Source of the DNA: Aegilops tauschii subsp. strangulata
Lineage: Eukaryota; Streptophyta; Magnoliopsida; Poales; Poaceae
Assembly (NCBI RefSeq): GCF_002575655.3
Contig: NC_053040.3
Span: forward strand, 357,180,267-357,244,266
DNA length: 64,000 bases
Direction of reading: 5' to 3'
Shown: positions 57,129 to 64,000 of the stretch, piece after piece
How positions within the stretch are numbered: the stretch's first letter is position 1
How the letters are laid out: every line of letters begins with the position of its first letter
Notes under the pieces: generated by a model
What the model was told of the DNA's origin: nothing
Databases searched by the model: none
What the model saw: only the letters and a program-made list of their open reading frames with translations
Made by a program: the position numbers and the translations under genes

Positions 57129-60100
57129 ATGTCCGGATCCAGCCATCAAGGCCGGTGGGTGGCTTCTTCTGTCACAGAGGAGGATATCGCGAATCTTCGG
57201 GCGGCAAGATATCTGACCGCAGAAATCCTCCATCGGCTTCCCACGGAGGGGCAGGTTATCCCTACCCCTAGATCCGGTGAGAGGGTCATGTTCGTTTGCC
57301 ACTTCCTTCGAGGATTAGGGTTCGCCCTTAACCCCTTCGTCCGGGGACTCATGTTCTATTATGGACTAGATTTTCACGATCTCGCCCCGAACTCTGTTCT
57401 TCTCATCTCGGCATTTATCGTCACGTACGAAGCCTTCCTCCGAACTCCTCCACACTTCGGCTTGTGGCTCAAGACCTTCAATGTGAAACCGCAAATGATA
57501 GAGGGGGAGCAGGCGGAGTGCGGTGGTGCCCTAGTGAGCAAGCTTACCAGCGCTATTTGGCTAAAAGGATCTTTCAAAGAATCTTCCGACTTATGACAGC
57601 AGGAGTGGTTCTATATCACCGAGCCCCGTGGTTCCAAGTGGGCAGCTGCGCCTGCGTTTTGATCCAGCCCCCCAATTCAGCTTGCATCATGGATTAATAA
57701 GGGTTGGACTGGGGATCAGTTGACGAGGTGCGGACTCTACAAAGTCGCATCCGAAGCCTCATTGAGAAGGATATCGATCTTGTCAATGTTATTCAGGTAA
57801 TGCTAGTCCGCCAGACCCTGCCATGCCAGCGACGGCCTCTCCACATGTGGGAGTTTAACCCAGAAGGGCCATGGACTCTTCAGCACTTCTTCGGCACTAC
57901 ACATGAAGGAATGTGGGAATTATTTTTCGGGAAACGAAAACAAAGGTCGGACACCACCGAAGATACCGGTCTAGACTGTAACCATCCGGATACCACGGTA
58001 AGTACTCGTCCGCCGAACACCTTATAGTCAGATATCCTATGGAAAGATACTGAGCAAACCATCTTTTTCCAGGGTTGGATAAAGAAAGCGGAACGGATTA
58101 GGTGTCCGGCCCCTCTTCCCGAAGACTCAGCGGACCCGTGTTAACAAGGATGCTGGCACCGGCGCCGTACCCGATGCCGATAGGGGAGGGCAAGGTGGAG
58201 AGTGAGAACACCTGGGGTGACCTTCCTTCCAGAGGTAAATTAGATACTGAGTCCAGAGAAATCGAATTTCCTCGCCCGAAGACAAAGGCGAAAGAGAAGC
58301 GAGTAACCCTTCCCCATTCAGGAAGAAAAGGGCCGCCTCTGAAGGTTGGGAGGGGCGGTCTCCCAAGAGGGGCAAGATGCCACCGTCGAGCGGCTCGGGA
58401 TTGGAAGGCGATGCCACTGAACAGCCCCATCGTGAGGACAAACCTTCAACCAAATCGTAAGTGAATCCGGGGTGCTTTGATAGCATCCCGTTCCTTTCCT
58501 GTTGCCGAAGAGACATGTAACGTGCCAGTGTATTTTTACAGTTCGGCACAGGGTTTTTCTGGGCAATCCTCTTCGAGAGAGATCTCCTCCCAGAGATGAT
58601 GGAAAGCGAGACGCCTCCCCCGGCCTCCTCGCCCAATAAGGTGGACGACTCCGAAGTGTCATCTCGGCGGGTTTTTTTGATCAACAAGCGGTGTAGGGGA
58701 TGAAAGAGGCAGTACCCGAAGGTGGACCTCTGATCGTCCGGGATTCGGGGGCCAATAATGAAGGCCCCGGACTATCCAGTTTTCAGCCAACAATGATTCT
58801 GGAGACGGGTGAACAGGTTCCTTCAGAGGATGGTCCTGCTCCTACAGCGGCTTCTGGAGACCCGGCAGCGCCGGATATGTTGAGGGATATGCTGCGAAAA
58901 GCATCTGTCTTGGGGGAACAGCGTACCTTGATGGGTACGGTGGTTGAGAAGATCCTGTCCGCGAAGAGCGGATTGAATGAAGCCTTCATGAGCCTGCTAA
59001 GAGGCTTCGAGGTTTGTGATGTAATGTTTTCAACTATATTGTATTTGCAAAGATGCACCTGTGTAAAGGTAGTAGCCCCTGAGACTCGGGTTGGCTTCCC
59101 ATGGGAGGCGAACGGAGGATCAAGAAGAAATACTCAAGGACTAATCTGATTAATTGGAACACAGGCTGCTTCCCCCTGGCTACTTCCCGGACTACGGATA
59201 TTGCCGAGCTGCAGCGGAAGCTTGATGTGGCAGGGGATGACATTGCGTTAATCAATATGCGTCTTGATGAGTCGCAAGGTATGTATTCGGAGCAGTCCTT
59301 TCACATACATTTTTGTAATATAAGCATAACGCTGAAAGTTATATACTGGGATATGCATGGCTGCAGATGGTGCTGCCGCCGTTGAGATTCTTCGGGCGGA
59401 GCTGGCCTGGACCAAGGAACAGACCCGGTTTAGTAATGCGGTTGTCAAAAAGGCATCGACTGAGTTAAAGGCCGAACAAGTTGCTCGGCACCAAGACGAG
59501 GAGAAGATATCCGTGATGGCGCTCGAACTAAAAAATGCTATTGGCCACTGTGAATTTCTTGAGAAGGAGAATGAAGCCAAAATGGCTGAACTTGACAAGG
59601 CCTTGCGAGAGGCGAGAGAAGCGCGGTCTGAATCCAGAGCAGCCCGTGAGGAGATTCGGCAAGCTGGGGAGATTGCGGCCGGTAAGTTCGGCGATCCGAA
59701 CTATGCTCAGCTTAACCAAGTGTGGAGATCTCCGGACGAGTTTTTAGACTTGCCGAAGAGTTCTTCCGATGCGGCGCAGTTTTACCAAGCGCGAGAGGGG
59801 TATGCCACGGAGAATCTTTTCTGGTCACAATTTGGCGCATCAAAGTGCCCTCTGTTGCTGAATGAACAGATGTCCCAATGGGCCGAGCTTCATAGGATAT
59901 CCGGCGCAGCCATGAAGAACGTCATAATCCTGCTGTGGCCGACTGAGCCTGTTCCCAATAGCTACTTCGGCTTGGTGCAGCGGCTTGTTGATGCGGTGCC
60001 ACGTATCGACGCTGTGAAGCGGTCGGCGTGCATTGAGGTTGCACGGATGGCCTTTGCCCGTGTCAAGACATTCTGGGGGAAGATGAAGGCCGTCGATGTT

Positions 60101-60220
60101 GCGGCTAAGAGTCCACCCAAGGGCAAGGACCGTCACGCACCGGAGCATTATTTTGAAGACGTCTTAGAGGCCGCCCGCTTGATAGAGGGTCAATGCTCGA
60201 AAGACATAATATTCCAGTGA
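57129..60220 (+). pseudogene. Multi-exon antisense gene of element I (Transposase_28-like and coiled coil)
   Basis: The start is ATG 57129 (MSGSSHQGRWVASSVTEEDI). The Transposase_28-like domain follows: FLRGLGFALNPFVRGLMFYY, GLDFHDLAPNSVLLISAFIV and HFGLWLKTFNVKP. In-frame stops at about 57593 and 57659 and a frameshift near 57700 break exon 1. Plausible introns are 57998-58072 (G|GTAAGTAC...TTTCCAG), 58457-58541 (C|GTAAGTG...TTACAG), 59012-59164 and 59279-59366 (GTATGTA...GCTGCAG). The last exon, 59367-60220, is open. It has a coiled coil (KASTELKAEQVARHQDEEKI, EKENEAKMAELDKALREARE) and a conserved helical C-terminus (IEVARMAFARVKTFWGKMKA) ending at 60220. The layout parallels the antisense genes of F and D. 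Function is unknown. Confidence 0.65.
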
Positions 60221-61489
60221 GGTGTATGGGAATTGTAAAAGACAATTTTATAGTTAATTTATTTTTATGTTTTTCTCGAAAGCTTGTGTTCCTCCTGTGC
60301 GGCCGTTTTATATAATCTGAAAGTTTTCCAGTCGTGGGCTTCATCCCCCTCGTAGGAAGTACGGGGGTGTTCGGAAAAGCATTTGATCACTCTTGACCCA
60401 TCGTCTTGGTCCATGAAGGCGGTGATAATGCGGCGAACCAGGCAATCAGATTATAGGGCGTTAACACTTTCACTTAGCCAGAGGAGTTTTATATGGGGGC
60501 TACGATATAGTCCCTGGTATGTGTATGGCTTATTCCAATATGATGCGTTACATATATGACCTGAAGAAAAAAGGTCCTTCGTGTGATACGGAGGGAATCG
60601 CGACAGATTCCGATAAGTCATCGAGTGGTTGACCAGCTCTCGCAGCATCATGACAGTCGGTTTTCGGCTTTCTCTACTGAGGTGCTTGACCAGATGAACC
60701 AGAAGCACAATCGCAGTAGTTCTCCCTTTACTACCCTAGCCGCTAGAGCGGAACGTAAGGTAGCAAGCACAGGAGCCGGGCAACCCAACCATTAACCCAA
60801 GACATGATTCGGAGCTGATGCATATAAGGCCAAACTCACGACGCCGAAGTACGCTATAAAGCTGTTCGGACTTTCTTGGCAACTCATTTGTTCCCATACC
60901 GAGCGCCTGGCAGGCTATGCCAAGGTATGTCTGTGAAACAGCTATAGGGGCCAAATTCATTTATGAAAAAGAAACGAATGATTAATGCGGATTATGTTTA
61001 CTGGGACCTGAGTGATATGCCAATGGTTACTTTATAGGTAGAAAGACCTCAACCCCAGCTATTTGACATGCCCGGGGTCGAAGGCGGAGGAAAAAGGCAT
61101 ATTACAGGCTCGAAAAAAGAGAGCGGTCTACAAAAAGTTATTTTGGACCTCCTGTCGGACATCTGCGCCGCCTATCCTCGGCGAGGGGAATCCTTGACGG
61201 AAGTAGCCCCTTAGGTGAGTGTACGAATCCGAACTCCGATAGAGTCAGTTAGATGTTTGTCCTTTGCGTCACCTGTTTTTAAGAGATAATGAAGGAAGAA
61301 AGAGTAATGTAGATAAAAAATGTTACGGGAATGCTTGCAGGCTTGTCCGTATTGTACTTCCGCCGATACCCATGGTATCTTAAGTGCGTAGTGATGTATG
61401 CGTGATAGAAATTCCGCGGGTATATGAGGTGGGCGGTGAAAGTCGAACTGCTATTTCCGCACCGGGATTGGTCGATCCTGGGGGGTGGG
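60221..61489. other. Spacer between antisense gene and gag of element I
   Basis: No supported coding. It sits where pol would be in a complete element. It probably contains both converging 3' untranslated regions. A deletion of pol is inferred from the layout. Confidence 0.45.
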
Positions 61490-64000
61490 GGAAATTGCTT
61501 CTGACCCATAGTATTTAGCTGGTGAATTTCTTCGTTGTCCCTATCGCCTGGCGGCCTCCTCCCCTTGTGTTCGGCATTGAGCTTGCTGGCCTGCTTGAAG
61601 ACCCAACAACTTCTGTTGGTATGATTAGCTGGTTTATCGGGGTGGTCATGAATCTGGCAGGGTCGGTCCAATATCCTGTCTAGGTTGGATGGTCCGTCTC
61701 TGTTCGCCTTGAATGGCTTTTTCCGTTGACCGGGTTTGGGATTGCTGAATCTGGCGTTGACCGCTGTGTCGCGTGATCTTTCATTATCATTGCGACTGTT
61801 GTGTTTGCTTCATTGTGGCTTGCCATTGCCATCTCAGATTTCGGAAGTGCCCGAGTCGCTGGCGCTGTTGCTTCTACGAGCGAGCCAGCTGTCTTCTCCC
61901 ACGCAAAAGCGGGTCATTAGAGCGGTAAGGGCTGTCATGGATTTAGGCCCTTCTTGACCGGGGTGGCGTGCAAGCCATTCATCCCGGACGCTGTGTTTGA
62001 AGGCCGCAAGGGCTTCCGCGTCCGGATAGTCAATGATTTGGTTCTTTTTAACTAAGAACCTAGTCCAGAGCTTTTTGCCTGACTCTCCAGGCTGCTGGAC
62101 AATGTGACTTAAGTCATCGACATCGGTGGCCGGACATATGTTCCTTGGAAGTTGTCGCAAAAGGCGTCTTCCAAATCTTCCCAGCTGCCAATAGAATTTT
62201 TCGGCAGACTGTTTAACCAGTACCGAGCTGGTCCTTTGAGTTTTAATGGTAGGTATTTAATGGCATGAAGGTCATCTCCGCGGGCCATGTGGATATGGAG
62301 GAGGAAGTCCTCGATCCATACCGCGGGATCCGTTGTTCCATCATATGATTCGATATTCATGGGTTTGAACCCGTCTGGGAATTCATGCTCCATTACTTCG
62401 TCTGTGAAGCAAAGAGGGTGTGCGGCGCCTCTATATTGGGCCACACTGTGACGTACCTCCGATGGAGTCCATTTGCAGTTTTCGGTCCGGGCGTGGCTAG
62501 GTTTGTCACGTCCGAATAAGTAGCCGTCATCGCATGTCGAAGCACGTCCTCACGATCCGTAGATCGATCTTGTGTGTCCTGCTTACTGTCCAAGTCCCGT
62601 CGAAGGTCGTATGTACAACCCCAAGCTGTTTTATTCTTGCCTTTATGGAGAGGTGGGGCAGTCTGGTGTTCGGCTTGAGTTGCCGCTTTATCCTGACCAA
62701 GTTGTGGTGAGCCTACCGCCTTGTGTGATGATGGTATGGGCTCCAGCGCCTCCTCATCGATCTGAGGTAGCAATCTACACTTGGGGTAACTTTTGGCTGG
62801 GCCACTAAGGCCGTATTCTTCGGCGGCCAGGACTTCGGTCCATCTATCATTGAGCAGATCTTGGTCTGCTTGAAGCTGCAGCTGCTTCTTTTTCAGGCTC
62901 CTTGCAGTGGCTATTAGCCGGCATTTAAAGCGCTCCTGCTCGAGAGGTTCCTCGGGCACGATGAAATCCTCGTTGCCGAGGCTCTCCTCTTCCTCGGAGA
63001 GCGGAAGATAATTACTGCCCTCCGAGTCTTCGTGTATGGCCTGTTCATTAGGGCTGACTTGCCCATTGTCCCGTTCCTCGTGTTCGGAGGTTACCTTGAC
63101 GGGGTCTTCATTGTTTTCGGCATCGTCTGGATTTTTTTTGTGCCGGTATTGCTGTCTTTGGAACGACGTGACTTAGAGCGGCACTGAGGAAGCCGGCGCT
63201 TAGGGTGTGTCTCAGGAAGTTTATTCTCAACTAGATTTTCTTTGTGGTCGTCGTTATTTGCTTTGGGTGTATCCACCATGTACACATCGTATGAAGAAGT
63301 GGTCGTCCAGCACCGGTAAATGGCGGGTTTTGGCCCTGCTCCTCGTCGGCATCGTCGTCTGTACTGACGATGTCTTCGCAGCCGTAATGAAGCATGTCGG
63401 TTAAGTCCTCGAGAGTGGCTATGAAGTGGGTGGCGGGTGGGAAGCAAAATTCCCCATCATCAGCCCCTAGTTCGAACCGTACATAGTTCGGCGATGAGTC
63501 CCCCGCCAAGGACAGGTTCTTTAATGAGCTTAGCACATCGCCCAAGGGCGAGTGCTGGAAGATGTCTGCGGCGCTAAACTCGAAGATCGATAAACGATTA
63601 CGTTCGACATCTGCGGACTCACATGGTTTGGAACTTACACCCAGAGACGAATCCGGGGTTCCGGTGACACAAATATTGTGTGAGTTTAAGTCCATGTGCG
63701 GCTCCGACACCGGGGGATCCATGGCCTCCATGGTGGGGTTGAGCCTCCACTCCTTTGACGGTGCTGTATGCTCCGGATCTAAGGCCAGAGCTGTTACATG
63801 AGCTATCTCCTGGATATAGTTTGACGACAAATTTAGGTCATATTCATCAAGGTGATTAGGAGCGGTTGTCGCGGTCTCGAATCTGGCAAAGATCAAATCT
63901 CCACGGATGTCCGTGACGTAGTTCAAGCTCCCGAATCTACCTGATGGCCAGGGGCGTAGCTATCGATCTGCTCCAGATGGCCAAACGAGTTGGCCCGCAG
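61490..64000 (-). pseudogene. Gag of element I, partial
   Basis: On the minus strand from the edge it reads a long N-terminal region (MNYVTDIRGDLIFARFET, 63926; LEDLTDMLHYGCEDIVSTDD). A helical stretch follows (ERFKCRLIATARSLKKKQLQ, 62393-62959). The Retrotrans_gag core is ESYDGTTDPAVWIEDFLLHI, GPARYWLNSLPKNSIGSWED and FCDNFQGTYVRPP (62109-62444), then LWTRFLVKKNQIIDYPDAEA and AFKHSVRDEWLARH (61834-62160). The tail has a cysteine/histidine knuckle-like PCQIHDHPDKPANHTNRSC (about 61615-61670). Frameshifts near 62130, 62420 and 63230 separate the parts. It would form the capsid but is not intact. Confidence 0.75.

Larger units (their letters stand above)
56114..64000 (-). mobile_element. Element I: pol-less Fatima-like Gypsy retrotransposon
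   Basis: I is on the minus strand and runs off the right edge. From left to right it has a 3' LTR (56114-56593), an antisense gene on the plus strand (57129-60220), a spacer and gag (about 61490 to the edge). No protease, RT or integrase lies between gag and the antisense gene, so it looks non-autonomous. The left TSD would be ATCGT (56109-56113). The LTR beginning TGTCGGTGTCAAAAC (plus reading) matches what I recall of Fatima. The name is tentative. Confidence 0.75.

Noticed and set aside
1..64000. Cellular host genes, tRNA and rRNA genes.
   Set aside because: I saw no complete cellular protein or RNA gene. The B3-like exon is the only fragment with a possible host origin.

Overview
The window is intergenic DNA from a large, repeat-rich grass genome, most likely wheat or a close relative (Triticum/Aegilops). 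I infer this from the LTR retrotransposons, which look like Triticeae Gypsy families: a Sabrina-like Athila-type family, a Fatima-like family, and several Tat/Retand-type elements. I found no cellular host gene, tRNA, rRNA or CRISPR array. Family names are from memory and tentative. Boundaries and target-site duplications (TSDs) were read from the sequence.

Layout, with letters used throughout. A (1-5086, minus) is a Sabrina-like element running off the left edge. It abuts, and probably inserted into, B (5087-6428, plus), the 3' part of another Sabrina-like LTR. B lies next to D (6429-38885, plus), a Tat-type element without visible pol. D is interrupted by E (8581-33377, minus; TSD ATGAG), a full Sabrina-like element, and by H (35068-36574; TSD AGATG), a solo LTR. 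E is interrupted by F (15102-28064, plus; TSD CAATG), a complete Tat-type element, and by G (30565-32127; TSD GGACA), a solo LTR related to H. D appears to have inserted into C (38886-43919, minus), a third Sabrina-like copy whose 5' LTR is cut by J, a CACTA-type DNA transposon starting at 43920. J contains an approximately 240-bp tandem array, a 4.55-kb solo LTR (L, 46404-50954) and, next to it, a six-unit array of about 500 bp (51530-54505). K (54506-56113, plus) is the 5' end of another Tat-type element, cut by I (56114 to the right edge, minus), a Fatima-like element with gag but no visible pol.

The Sabrina-like copies encode gag, protease, reverse transcriptase, RNase H and integrase as one polyprotein. 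A has an uninterrupted frame of at least 961 codons to the window edge. E and C carry stops and frameshifts, and E has lost catalytic aspartates in both RT and integrase. F encodes a decayed gag-pol with a second, archaeal-type RNase H.

The most interesting theme is that D, F and I each carry a gene antisense to gag-pol near the 3' LTR. In all three it has a Transposase_28-like N-terminus, a coiled-coil middle and an acidic or helical C-terminus. In F and I it has plausible introns and its own TATA box. D and I keep gag and this antisense gene but lack pol, so they look non-autonomous.
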